Of a stretch of 64,000 nt of DNA, positions 21,531-36,838 are shown piece after piece. Below the pieces are notes generated by a model that saw only the letters and a list, made by a program, of their open reading frames with translations, searched no databases and was not told the origin of the DNA. The stretch is from the NCBI RefSeq assembly GCF_901709675.1, contig NC_051108.1:6866631-6930630 (forward strand), given 5' to 3'. The stretch's first letter is position 1; every line of letters begins with the position of its first letter. The position numbers were made by a program, and so were the translations under genes. This DNA comes from Syngnathus acus. Taxonomy: Eukaryota > Chordata > Actinopteri > Syngnathiformes > Syngnathidae.

Positions 21531-23321
21531 ATGTCTGCTTTACTTACGACCGGTGAGTAAAAACCTTCACGATTGTTATTTTTATTTTGTTATTTTCTAG
21601 CTTTTGCTGACGTTTCAGTGTATTCCAATCACTCGGAGCACACCAACTTCACTTTTGCATGTATGCAATTAATATCCTGCATTATTTCAATGAAACACAT
21701 GACATAAACATAGATAAAATACAAGTAGAATCCTTTTTATTTTTCAGACTTGGAACCAAAGTTGCACATCAAAATAGTGGGCTTGATTAAAGAGCTACAT
21801 TTTCACATTGCTAAGGCCGTCACTGAGGTAAGTAGCAGGGTGCAGAGGTTCGGACTGTTCCAGGGTGTACTCCACCTCTTGCCCAACATCAGGAAAAAAT
21901 GTTTGGATGGATGAATATTGTCGCCTGAATTTGGGCTTTTTCTCCTTTTGACCAAACAGGGACTAAAACAGAAGTTTCCCCGCGAATTTGTGGAACCAGA
22001 AATTATTCCATTACTTGAATTGGACTGGCATGCATTTCTGGACAACCAGAAGAAGGTAAATTTATAAAATAAGGGATGGTAATGTATTTTTAACATATTC
22101 TTAACAACCTGTACAACAAAATTGCTCCTGTCTTGATTCTTAATTGTGTAGCTCATTGCAGTGATGAATCCAAGTCAACTTTTTGCCTTCAACTTTTAAC
22201 AGAAAAATGTAAGCATTTTCCCTTGTGTGACTAAAGGAAATGCGTGGCGAAATGTGGCAATACTCCAGCGGCGTCATGTGCTTTTTGGACGGCCAGTTCA
22301 TCGGGGACGATGAGGCTCTCGTCGCTTGGGCCAAAGACCAGTGGGCCTTTACGTGCGACCGGCCGGAACCTTCCTGCGTGGACGAATACTACCTGAAACA
22401 TCTCTCCGCAACTAAGGCAAGTCGGACATAGCTGGGTAGGCTTTGTTTTGGGGATGTGGTTAAAAATAAACTCATGTTTCCTATTCAGCACAGGTTTGTT
22501 TACATGGACATCGAGATTGGAGAAGAGCCAGTGGGGAGATTGTTGTTCGAGGTAAATTAAGGGCGAACCAGTTGCGATTGAAAATGGATGAATTGGACGT
22601 CATCTCTGTCGCGCAGCTCTTCTCCAACGTGTGTCCAAAGACGTCGTGGAACTTTGAAGCTCTGTGCACAGGGGAGTCAGTCAGCCAGTCGAGCGCCGGC
22701 TATCCGCTCTGCTACAAGGGCTCCCTGTTTCATCGGGTGGTGCCCAACGGCTGGGTGCAAGGCGGAGGTGCGCCGCTGTGATTTGAAAAATCCACTTAAA
22801 GTCAAATAATTCATTCAAAATGATGGTGTTGCACTTTTATGCTATCTTTGCAGATATTACTCCAGAAAGGAGAGGAAATGGAGGCGAGTCCATCTACGGA
22901 CCAACATTTGATGGTACAGCGGCGAGCGGCCCAATGACGTCGGCAGGGTTACTTAACTTTATATCTGCGTTCAGACGAGAGCTTTGCTCTTTCTCACACC
23001 AAACGAGGAACGCTAGGGATGGCCAATAAGGGTCCCCACAGCAACGGCTCTCAGTTCTACATCACCTTGCAACAAACGCGGTGGATGGACTTGACGTATG
23101 TTGCATTTGGGTTAGTAGTCACCACCAAGCATTCAGTGATTCATTCTTAAACCCTTGCGTATTCTGATTGAATCAATCATGCTTGTCACAGTCAAGTGGT
23201 GGAGGGTGTCGATGTCCTCAAGAGGATAGAAGAAGCCCCGACCACCAACCAAAGGCCCAAGACGGAATGTAGGGTTGTAAATTGTGGTGTATTTAAACTC
23301 GAAAAGGATTGTGTAAAATAG
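21531..23321 (+). CDS. ppil6: Peptidyl-prolyl isomerase-like 6 (divergent cyclophilin)
   Basis: Nine exons: 21531-21552, 21748-21827, 21960-22055, 22237-22416, 22489-22551, 22617-22767, 22854-22913, 22975-23110, 23192-23321; 305 residues (human 311). The N-terminal ~130 residues are specific to PPIL6; the cyclophilin domain spans about 140-300, from [19 protein letters not shown] to the end. Compared with cyclophilin A, the catalytic Arg is kept (FHRVV), as are the Gln of GSQFYI and the Trp of TRWMD, but Phe60 is Trp, Phe113 is Tyr and His126 is Tyr, so isomerase activity may be weak. Intron 4 has a GC donor (AAG|GCAAGT). Its order next to cd164 matches human 6q21. Confidence 0.95.
21855..21916 (+). 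mobile_element. SINE 3' fragment in a ppil6 intron
   Basis: The phrase CAGGGTGTACTCCACCTCT followed by TTGCCC and, after a gap, GGATGGATGAAT matches the end of a common fish tRNA-derived SINE that I know by its tail (CAGGGTGTACCCCGCCT ... GGATGGATGG). The middle is shortened. Confidence 0.55.
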
Positions 23322-23455
23322 CATTTTACATTACTGTTGATACCTTACAATGTTAACCGTGTGTCTCATTATAATGCATTATTATTTTTATACATTATAA
23401 ATCAGTATTGTTCTTATGATGCAATTTGGGCGTATCTGTGAGGAACCAGGATGTC

Positions 23456-23514
23456 CTGGTTTGAGTTCAACCCAGATCCTCAGAAGTGAGGCAGACTTGC
23501 TAACCACAGGTGTC
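23456..23514 (-). mobile_element. Antisense SINE head fragment
   Basis: TGAGTTCAACCCAGATCCTC and GTGAGGCAGACTTGCTAACC follow one another closely. Read on the minus strand this is the start of a tRNA-derived SINE (GGTTAGC...CTGCCTCAC...GGGTTGAACTC). The same phrase recurs at 46005-46062, showing it is repetitive. Confidence 0.55.
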
Positions 23515-23866
23515 AAACTGTGCTCCTCCAAGGTCAAACTGTCAAGCTGGGTGACAAAAATGTCTCAAGCCAGACTTTTGCGGTCACACCTTCTGTCTCT
23601 GATAGGTTGCTTTTTTTTTTTGTGGTGTGGTTGCTGCAACCTCTTCCTTTAGTTGGTTGAAAATGAATATTTCAGAATTGCAAATACATCTTTTGTGATC
23701 ATTTTGTTTGGTTTGATGCCATGACATTTGTTTTCTACTGTAAAATAAACGTGCCTGTACTCAAAACATGTTGGAAAACAGCACATTCCGGGAAGCTGCA
23801 GTCGTTGACGTTGCACTATTCGGCCTCCTCCCCCATCGGTCCCTTCCGCCCCCAAAGTAGAAAGGT

Positions 23867-23876
23867 GTCACATGAC
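23867..23876. promoter_or_regulatory. cd164: CLEAR-like E-box in the cd164 promoter
   Basis: GTCACATGAC, about 152 bases upstream of the cd164 start codon in a GC-rich promoter. It differs from the TFEB/CLEAR decamer at one base and contains the MITF-type M-box TCACATGA. cd164 encodes a lysosomal membrane protein, so control by MiT/TFE factors is plausible. Confidence 0.6.
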
Positions 23877-24027
23877 CTGTCAAGTAGGAAGTGTCTCGTT
23901 GAGCCAGCGAAGCCTCAGCAGCCTCGAGCACCAACCCTCTAGACTAGACGACGATCCCGAGAAATATCACCGCCGACTCATTCTCGACACGTATCTTGCC
24001 GCTCGTTTGTATTCGTCCACCGCAACC

Positions 24028-27933
<3,906 letters not shown>

Positions 27934-29901
27934 GGCCGTACGGCGCGCGATCAGGTCCACTTCTCTCAGAATGATCCCCACGCACCAAAACACTCCCGTC
28001 CGCCTCCCTCTGACTCCAACAGTGTTTCCGAGCGCCTTTGAAATCAGTAATTCCCTCAAATCGCAAATGTTACATGAAGCCTCCTCGTAGAATCGAGGAA
28101 ACACCGTTGGAGTCGTTTAATGTGACGACCGCGAAGGTCCGGTTTAGCTTTTTAGCCTGTTCAATCGTTTGTCTGTCCCTTCTCCCAAATGCCGTTTTAT
28201 CTTATATATGTTGCTCATCGTTTATATATGAGGTTATGATTCGACCCCCGCGGTTAGCAAAGCTATTTGTCAGGCCCGGTGGCCCCGATTTGGGCAAAGA
28301 TCACCCAAAATGAGTCTTAAAGATGACAGCTGCCTTCATGTGCGGTCGCATGCAATAAAACATCAAGTCCATCTCCCGTCCATCGTCCCCTTCGGATGCC
28401 ACCAGCTGTGCAGCGCTTGCGCTGGTGGTCTTCAAAATTGAAAGATTGTACAGTATTTTTAGGAATGTAGAGAATTAGTTTCATAAGGAGTTGGGAAAAT
28501 AAGCGGCGAGCACTTTTCCTCGTTTTCGGACGCTAACACAGTAGGTGTCAAGTGCCTTTAAATGTCCGGTGTGGTTTGAGCAGGAAATTTGAGGTAAGGA
28601 CGATTGTATTTCCGGCTGCTTGAGTGTAGCGATGTGCAGGACTGAAGAGCCTTAGAAGAAAACAGTAGAAGTCAGATTTAACCCCGTCCCCCCCCCCCAC
28701 ACCAACACTCAAAGTAGATGACAAGTTTTTGGATGGAAATGTTGACAAATGACTAAATGTCTGGTCAGCCGTGTGCTGCTATCTGTGATTTTTTTTGCTT
28801 GCTGGCATTTAGTCGTCTTGTCCTTGATTAGGTTTTTGTCAAGTTCAGGGAAGTCTTAATGAAGGAATGTCCATCTGCTGGTTTTATGCTTTTGTCACAG
28901 AATTTTTTATTTTTTTGCATGCTGGATGCTTATTTACTCTGTTACAATTAATGCCAAAATGATTCCCACCCTGGCCAAAGTTTTATTTGCTCGGTGTGGG
29001 TATTTACTTTGACTGGAAATAACAATTTGAGTCACTTAAGTTGTCAGGGATAGTGATTTCAAAATGTTGACCTTTTTTTTTTTTTTTTTTCCGTCCTGAA
29101 AAACCACTTTAAGTCGTGAAGAAAATGCCTTGAAAACACGTGAGCCATGTTCGCCAATTTATTTTGGCAATCAAGCTTCAGCGTTGCACTGACGAGCTTC
29201 GTTTGTCCGGTTCTGAAACCGAATTGAACGCTTGTGTGTTATTCGGCCTCGCATTATCAAATCTAAACTCGCCTTGGTCGTACTTTCGCCAAAGATGCAC
29301 ATTCAGTTTTTGCCTTAGCCTCGCCCTATTTTTGCCCCCGTTTCCCGAAATACTTGAGAGTTAAGTGTCCACCAGCGCCGCTGCATCATCGGGCCCAAAT
29401 TCCTAAAAGACGAGCGTCACATGCTCATTGTTGCAACGTGCGTTCATTGTATCGCCTGCTTCTTACTCACTCCCCTGCACATCTTCAGGAAAAGTGCCTT
29501 ATTCAGTTCTGCAAAAAAAACAAAAAAAACTTCATGCTTGTTAATAGAAATACTTATCAGCACTTTCAGACCCATTTAGATATTTTTGCTCGTCCTGATT
29601 TAAAGCCTTCTTTCCAAGCTGGCCAGTAGGTTATAAAAAAACAAAACATTTCACTCCTGTTTATTTCTCGGTGAAAAAAAAAAAAAAAAAGCTACAGCAT
29701 TCCCCGCATGGCCCAATAGCTTGGCATGCGCACATCCGAGTGCCATTCTTTGTTTGTTGCCTTCTTGAGACATCAATTTATCTTGGTACGATTCCAATGG
29801 CTATGTACAAAAAACAAAGTGTGCCATTTTTTTCTCTCCTCTCTGTCGCCATGTTTGCATTGTTTTTGTGGCTTTAAGTTGCAGCCTGTTGACCCAATAA
29901 A
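27934..29901 (+). other. cd164: cd164 3' UTR with two poly(A) signals
   Basis: AATAAA occurs at 28354-28359, giving a 3' UTR of about 440 bases, and at 29896-29901, giving about 2 kb. The stretch has no protein-like frame and many T- and A-rich runs. Mammalian CD164 also has a long 3' UTR. Which signal is used cannot be told. Confidence 0.6.
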
Positions 29902-29963
29902 GTTTGTTCAAAATAATCAACACCGTTGCCTTGGAAATAATATCAATGATGAATGTCTATCTT

Positions 29964-29998
29964 CTGGATAAGCGGAAGAAAATGGATGGATGGATGAA
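29964..29998 (+). mobile_element. SINE 3' tail remnant
   Basis: GGATAAGCGGAAGAAAATGG followed by GGATGGATG is the typical tail of the fish SINE seen elsewhere in this window. Only the tail remains, just downstream of the cd164 poly(A) site. Confidence 0.6.
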
Positions 29999-30394
29999 TG
30001 TCTATTTTGAGTCCATGGGCACTCAGATAATCTGGTTACATTTCTAGTTGTGCTGTGTCATCTAATACAGCAGCAAATGGAAACAACACCTCAAAGTTCT
30101 TCTAATCAACCTATCATTTTGTTTTTATTTCCCATCTTGCTTGATGTCTTAAATCAGCAGATTGTTATTTCTAAAGTGCTGCCTTTCTATTGGGTTTGGT
30201 TGCGTTCAGAGAAATGAGCTACTTTTGACTGGAGCATACCGGAAATGTGGTTGTTTTGAGTCATGCAACAACATTCACTCAACTGGAGATCTCTCGACCT
30301 ATCCCCTTTCAAGTCTCGTTTCCCATTCTGGCTCAACACTGCCATCTTGTGGCTAAATATTACATTAACTGGTAAAACAAAGTGTATCAAATGT

Positions 30395-30400
30395 TTTATT
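30395..30400 (-). terminator. cep57l1: cep57l1 poly(A) signal
   Basis: AATAAA on the minus strand 68 bases downstream of the cep57l1 stop codon. It converges with the distal cd164 signal about 500 bp away. Confidence 0.65.
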
Positions 30401-30467
30401 AAAAAAAAAAGAAAAAGTGGATATAAACAGTTGAAAACAAGATTTAAAAACACGTGGCTCATCATAG

Positions 30468-32937
30468 TCAAGGTTCCCATCTGATGTCTTCTTCTTTGAG
30501 GCTGTTGCGCAACTTCTGTGTCTCCCTGAGAATGCGTAGGCTCTGCTGACCTGCGCTGCTCGGCCTGTCCTGATGACGATTATAATTCTTCGGTGCAGGA
30601 AAAGACGACGATGGCTGCACGGTGTTCGGCTCGGTGGCCTTGTTGGTGGCCCGCGGTTGCTGGCTCAACTTGTGGACCTGAAAGAATGATAATATATGTC
30701 AGGCTTGACACGCAATGGAGATTTTGAAACACATTTGATAGATTAAGTGTTTTTTTTTTTTTTTTTACTCCCACGTGGATTTTACCGTTTGCTGGTGTTT
30801 TCTCAGTTTAATGATCTGCGCTCCTTTTTTGTCCATCCTGGCCACCATACTTTCCAGTTCTCTCTGCAGTTTATTCCGTTGCTCCATTTGCTGAGTGGCG
30901 TCAATCTGACGCATTAGCTCTTGATGTTCACTGAAACGCACCGATAAATGTTACTAAATGCGTGTATTATGATCGTGTTGGCCGTACGCACAAGCCCATC
31001 TGTCCCAGCTCATCCTGAAGGGCCAGCAGGAGGTCGGACAGCGAGCCCAGCGACTGGGGGTCGGGTTCGGGCTCCTGGGCCGCCAGCTGGACGTCCATGC
31101 GCAGGCTCTTCCTGGCACCGGCGCCGCCCGAGCAGTGCAGGGCGCTCAATCGCTCGCACAGCTGAGGATGGTGGTGCTTGAACATGTGTAGTATGCTCTG
31201 CATGTTGGCGTGCACCGAGTGGCTCGGGCTGGTCGACTGAGAGTAGAACCATCCAAATGTTACATAGGGCAAGTGTGGAGTGCTTTTATTCTGCTAGGAC
31301 TTACCGTTCCTGCCACAAATGGAATTCTTTTGTGCCTCTGTATCCCATTCGATATGGGGGATTTCTGAATTGGAGCATAGTAGGCATCAGTTAGCGCATA
31401 AAGCAGCCTAAGATTTTTAAATAATACCAGAATGGGCTTTTGGGGAGTCTTCTTTGGCTTCGTCTGGTGGATGGCTGGTGGAGAGGATAGTCGGAGGTTG
31501 AGGTCCAACTCTCGCTGCAGCTGTGGACGTAAAGTTTTTTGTTTTTTTTAAATTGTAATGGTGAAGTGGACTAAATTAATCTTAACGTGGAGGCTGCTGC
31601 TGTATATGGAATGGATTTGGACTTACCTGGCCTGCTTTCTCTTGCACAAGTTTACGCTCATGCTCTTCCTTCAGAAGCCTCTGCTCTAGAACAGCAAGCT
31701 TCATCTGTTAATAGCAGAGGCAAAACTAAAGAGCTACAAAAAAAAAAAAGACAATTTCAGGTAATGACGTAGCAATCTTACCTCGGACAAGTTTTGCGTT
31801 CTGCTCAGTTTGAGACACTCCGATTCAAGTTTCTGCAGCTTTTCGCGCTGAATTTGGTTGTTTGCATTGCTTGGCTCCTTCTCTTGTTGCTTCTATAGGT
31901 TTAGTTGAAACGACAGATAATAAAACTGTTTATAGGTGTGTGATCGAGTGCCGTGACTTTCACACGGGTAGCATTGTCGTCGTACCTGATTGTCCATCGG
32001 AGTGCCCTTGTGCTTCCTTGCGCCGTCCACCATCTTCCTCATGTAGTCGAGCTGCTTCTCAAGCATCTTACAGCGAGACTCGGCAGACATCAACTTGGAG
32101 TCCAGCTCTGTCACCAAGGCTGCATCTCACTTACGAGCCATCACTTGATATTTTTCTATTTTTGTCTGTGTATGTAGTTACCGCTCCTGTTCTCGCTTTC
32201 TGTCACCGGCAGGCTCGTTGACGTGGCGGCAGGCTCATGCTTCCTCGCATCCAAGCTCTTTTCCGCTTGCTGCCGCTCCTGCTCCAGCCGTTTAATTTTT
32301 TCCTGAAGTGTCTTCAGTGCGTCCGCGACACCTGCAATGGGCAAGATGACTTTTTCTGTCATTATATATTTTAGTGACATTGATCCAAAAAATGAATTAC
32401 ATACCCTGGCTGTTCTGTATAGTCGGTTGGAGCTCAGGACCGTCCATACGGGTCTCTGCCCTTTTGGGGGTCAGCCCTGCTTCTTTTGGAATTGCCAGTA
32501 TCTTGTCCGGAGGTTGGTAGTAGCTCCCTATGTAGCTGTTTTTGGAGGGGGAGTCTAAAAGCTACACATAACAATGCAAAAGTTCTTTACAATCTACATT
32601 CTAGAAGAAAGAAAGTGAATTCAACTTGTCATGCATCATTTGAGGTGGCAGGCAACTTAACTCCCTAAACACACTGAGAGCACACAACACCATTGCTCAA
32701 TTACACAGAAATGAAATTGTACTATTACAAAGTAGTGAATCTACAATTCAATACAAATCATGTTTAATTAGCAAATATAACGACCACGGTGTTATTATAT
32801 ATCTATTACACACTGCGTATTTTTTTGCAGCAGCCTAAAAGATTAAATTTAAGATAGGCTAAGAGTTAGCACTACGTGCACGACGATCCACATTCGAAAC
32901 GTTTACCTTGTCGTGGCTCAACTCCATTCTGTAACAT
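30468..32937 (-). CDS. cep57l1: Centrosomal protein CEP57-like 1
   Basis: Eleven exons: 32937-32907, 32554-32405, 32331-32182, 32119-31986, 31892-31782, 31704-31627, 31520-31428, 31364-31305, 31236-30992, 30930-30786, 30677-30468; 468 residues (human 460). A coiled-coil centrosome/microtubule protein related to CEP57. Signatures: IGSYYQPPDKI near the start, the N-terminal coiled coil ALKTLQEKIKRLEQER, CKMLEKQLDYMRKMV, then PFVAG...STSPSHSVHANMQ, LLALQDELGQMGFEHQEL and a C-terminal coiled coil; it ends EEDIRWEP, like the human MWEQ end. The start is the first in-frame ATG, six codons after a TGA; a second ATG at 32926 is out of frame. Choice between cep57l1 and cep57 rests on the N- and C-termini and on the 6q21-type neighbours. 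Confidence 0.93.
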
Positions 32938-33065
32938 TACGAGAAATCTCGTTCACAACCGAAAGCATGCGTCTGTATTTATTACTCTTGATTTACAGCT
33001 ATTTGTGTTAGCCGTTGCGCGCTAATGCAGCCGTTTTGACAGACGGTTCCGACGGTTTAAATTTC
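32938..33065 (-). promoter_or_regulatory. cep57l1: cep57l1 proximal promoter with MYB-type half-sites
   Basis: Four AACGG/AACCG half-sites (around 33012, 33031, 33044, 33053) cluster within about 45 bp, next to TTTAAA at 33056, which resembles a cell-cycle CHR element. This would suit a MYBL2/DREAM-type cell-cycle promoter. Motif reading only. Confidence 0.35.
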
Positions 33066-33615
33066 CCTCTTTTTCTCGACCTCTTGATTCTTGTTCCGCC
33101 TGCACACAAGTTCCACCCTGTCCACGCCATCTCCTTGCACACTTTCTTGAAGATTACGCGATTTAAAGACGTCACTGTCTCGTAAGCGTTTCCTCATAGA
33201 CACGAGTTGTTGAATTGGAATAATAATTGATGATTTCAATGACAATGAGTCGAAGTTTTGCACGACTGACCAAAGATATTTTCCAACACATTGGCAATTG
33301 ATTCTAGTTGCACAAATATTATTCGTGCTGCACATTAGGGATTTCTATCACTTGCATTCTTTGTACGGTGTTTAATACGCTGGGTGGCCTTTAGCACATC
33401 GGACAAACAACAGTAAGCATTCTAAAACGTTGCCAAGTTATTTTTTATAGCATGCAAGGGCCATGGCCATTAAATCTATTAATCTTTTTATCGTTTGTTA
33501 CCTTCATGTTACTTTCTCACTAAGTCGTCAAATTTTACTGTGACATACATTACAACACATTTTCCAAGGAATGGTCATCCAATAACCTCTTTCACACTCG
33601 TTGCACAAATAGGGA

Positions 33616-33945
33616 TGACGTCATTTAAACAAAACAACCCAAGAGTGCAGGGGGGTTGAAGAGTACGCCCCCCTTTTTCTGTTCGGTGTTTTTTTTTCCG
33701 CACTGCACGTAGTTTGTGATAAACAACTTGAGGAGGTATGTGGGGGGGCGACCGTTATAGCGTGTTGCATGCTGGGAGTTGTAGTTTATAGAAAACTACC
33801 TTTGGTTCGACAAAATTGTCAGGAAGCTTCGATGAGAACTCAACTCCCGAAAGCCTTCCCTCGCCAACGGATTGATAACCAATCAGCTGTCAGATCTGCT
33901 TCTATCCCGCCCTTGAGGGCAGACTACCTCTTGCCATTGGCTTGT
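33616..33945 (+). promoter_or_regulatory. sesn1: sesn1 upstream promoter (CRE, FOXO-like, ZNF143, CCAAT)
   Basis: TGACGTCA at 33616-33623 is followed at once by TAAACAAAACAA (33626-33637), which contains the FOXO insulin-response core CAAAACAA. At 33767-33785, read on the minus strand, ACTACAACTCCCAGCATGC matches the ZNF143/THAP11 promoter element. CCAAT boxes lie at 33879-33883 (plus) and 33936-33940 (minus). This is a typical TATA-less promoter, probably of the long sesn1 transcript; it may also serve cep57l1 on the other strand. Confidence 0.6.
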
Positions 33946-33949
33946 TATG

Positions 33950-34074
33950 GCTATCAATCAAATATTTACCCCGTCGTTCTGCCTCCTTGTAATATTGCTG
34001 CAGGGCGAACGAGGCTGGTCACTTCTGTGTAAAGGTGTCCCGTTGCAAGACCCGCACCGAAGAATGTGACTAAA
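33950..34074 (+). other. sesn1: Candidate noncoding first exon of sesn1
   Basis: A strong donor (AAA|GTAAGT) at 34074/34075 lies just downstream of the CCAAT boxes, and the first coding exon at 34689 has an acceptor (CATATCAG). Splicing would remove 614 bp. The 5' boundary is a guess. Confidence 0.4.
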
Positions 34075-34691
34075 GTAAGTAATTTATTCACGACACCCTT
34101 CTGTTTTTGTCACATTTTGACTGCTAACCCTTGTTCGACAAACGACGTCGCCCTTTTACTTGCACTGTATTGCCAGAGGAGCAGATTGAATGGAGCTCGG
34201 TGACTAACAGGCAGGCTTCGGTATTTGCTCATTTTTAATGACGTTTTGGCGTTCAAGGTTGTCATTTACAGGCGAGTAGGTAAGTAAGCTGCAGGAGATT
34301 GTTATTCCCATTTATGAGGCTTCTTTTGTGGTGGAAGATCAAGTATGAGGAACAATGTCTTGGCATGAGGTTGGTTTAAATCCCCTGCTGGATGCCTTTT
34401 AGAAGGCAATGCAGATGTTGGTATCTGACGTCAATAAACATTAGTTATCATATTGTCATTGTATGTGCACATTTGGTAGTCTTTTAAATATGCAGCTCTG
34501 CAGTCTTATATGCCACAATCTCCACTTTGCTGCATCACTTCGTTTTTGCCAATTATGTGGTTTGTATACATATCGATATTTGCTACATGTGTATCATCCC
34601 ATATGTGTACATTTTGAGTGATCTCATTTGCTAATATTTGCCTTAGCTTTACTGTACTTCAACAACACACATCAAGTCTCCATATCAGAGG

Positions 34692-36801
34692 ATGGACATG
34701 CAGGACCAGGAGACTCTGGGCAGGTGGGATGGGCTGGCCAGCCGGGATGCCAGCTCCAGGACGGCCGCCATGGAGCACCTTCGCCAAGAGGTCCTGAGCA
34801 AAGTGGAGGCTATCGAGCCTGTGCCTGCATCCTCGCCCTCACTGGCGTCCGGGTCACCTCCCAACAGTGACCTGAACGACATCTTAGCCCATCTCCTCAT
34901 GCTCACCAAGCGGTGTCCTTTTGAAGACGTGAGGGAGCGATGCCTCCGGCTTTTACAGGCGGTCCAGGTAGGAAGGCTTTATTATTCCTGTTGTTTATGA
35001 AACCCCTTCATTGATCAGCTGCCATCTGCCACCTACTCAGAAGTACCGACCCTTCTCAAAACCAATTTCTGCTTTGTCAATTGGATTAGCATCAATGATG
35101 CCGTTAGACAGCACTCTTCTGTTAAAATATCATATGCACCAATGTTATTGTAGTTAACAAAAACAAAAGAAAATAGCTGCAATCGTAAAAAAATACATTG
35201 TCATCAATGAAACACAATAACAATACAAATTCAACACTACAATAATGTAACTACATCTTATGTTTAAAATAAAATGAAATAAAAGTTACAATAAAAATGC
35301 TCTAATACTGAACTAAATCGATGGCTGGTATTAGCAGCAGTGTAGCGCCATCTACTGTTTAGGAGGAATTACTCCCTCGTTCTTTTTGTTGCTTGTTAGA
35401 ATGTCTCATCCTGACAACGCAATTTGAGCTGACATGTTTATTGGAAGTATCTCATAACAATCTTTGTCATCCAACACTTACAACGTGGTCTAGTGTATGT
35501 TTAACTCGCTTTTGTCATCCGGTCTTAACTGCATCAGCTGAAATCAGTTTCCCTACCGTACACAGTGGGATAATGAGATGGATCTTTTAAGAATTAGCGT
35601 GGCAGACCCGAGCTCTCTATTACCAGTCGCTAGAAACAATTTGAGGGGCTTGGCATCCTTTGCTGTTCTCGCTGGAGTGTTTTTGGATGGTGGAGGATAG
35701 AGGCCGAGGGATGAAAGAGGGAGAAAGCTGCTTTGGAGGTTTTAGCCTCTCACTGTAGTACACGCCGTCTGGTATTTTTGAATTATGCTAAGCTGCATTT
35801 GCCCCACGGCTTGCCAAAGGCTGCTTTTTATGAGCCCACCGTTGTGTCTCATGAGGATGAGCTCTTACATTTGAAGACCCCAAATCCTTGACCTCCCCCT
35901 CCTCTCATCCGCACCACACCTTTTTTTGCTCTTGTTAGAAATGGGAAAGGGGGGGGGGCGACTTTAACAAGGGTCCTTTTTTTTTAAAGAAAATTTTATT
36001 TTTTAATTTTTTTTATTTAACCTTTATTTACCCAGGCAAACAATTAAGAACAAATTCTTATTTACAACTGCAGCCTGACCCAAAGAACAATGGAGGGGGG
36101 TGGGGGATGGAGTGCTAAAAAATAAATACATAAAACAAGGTTATATAAATACACAATCAAAAATAAAGAACAACAACCAAGAACAATAAAACGATACAAT
36201 ATAACAACGTATTTAAACTAACAGCTGCAAGAGTCGGTTAAAACCTGTTGCAATTTTTGTTCGAAAACTGTAAATGATGTGATGACAGTGAATTTAAGGG
36301 TATTTTGCATAGTATTCCAATCATAAGCTGCAGCTCAGACGGATCTTTAATGCTGTCAGATCCTCCGAAGGAAATTTCTGGAAATGTCCTCACAAGCTGT
36401 GATGGCTTTTGGAGCAAAATCAGATTTGGTTTTAGAAAACTTTATTTATCCCCCTGGCAGTGATGCCTTTGCGGTGTTATGTTGCCCCACGTATTAAGAG
36501 TGAGCCCCACGGGTGAAGGGTTATTGGGTCAAGGCTGAAAATAGGGATCTGTGTGTGTGTGTTTGTGTGTGTGTGCACCCGTTCCCATGAGCTATCCTCG
36601 TGCATGTGTACATGCGTTTCTGTTCAGTTTGTCAACAAAAAACAGAAGGTCATCCAAGAGGTCATTAATTGGATGCATATAGGTCAAAGGTCAAACTATT
36701 TTTCTTTTTATTGTATCAGTCTTTCCCACAATAGTATTCCGATCACTTGCAATATAAACTAAATTTCTACACCCATAGATGGATTGACATACTGTACACA
36801 A

Positions 36802-36838
<37 letters not shown>

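Larger units (their letters stand above)
23322..24027 (+). other. Spacer between ppil6 and cd164
   Basis: Contains a candidate ppil6 poly(A) signal (AATAAA, 23744-23749), a SINE fragment at 23456-23514 and the compact GC-rich cd164 promoter from about 23810. The two genes are tandem on the same strand and only about 700 bp apart, leaving about 280 bp between the ppil6 signal and the cd164 start codon. Confidence 0.7.
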
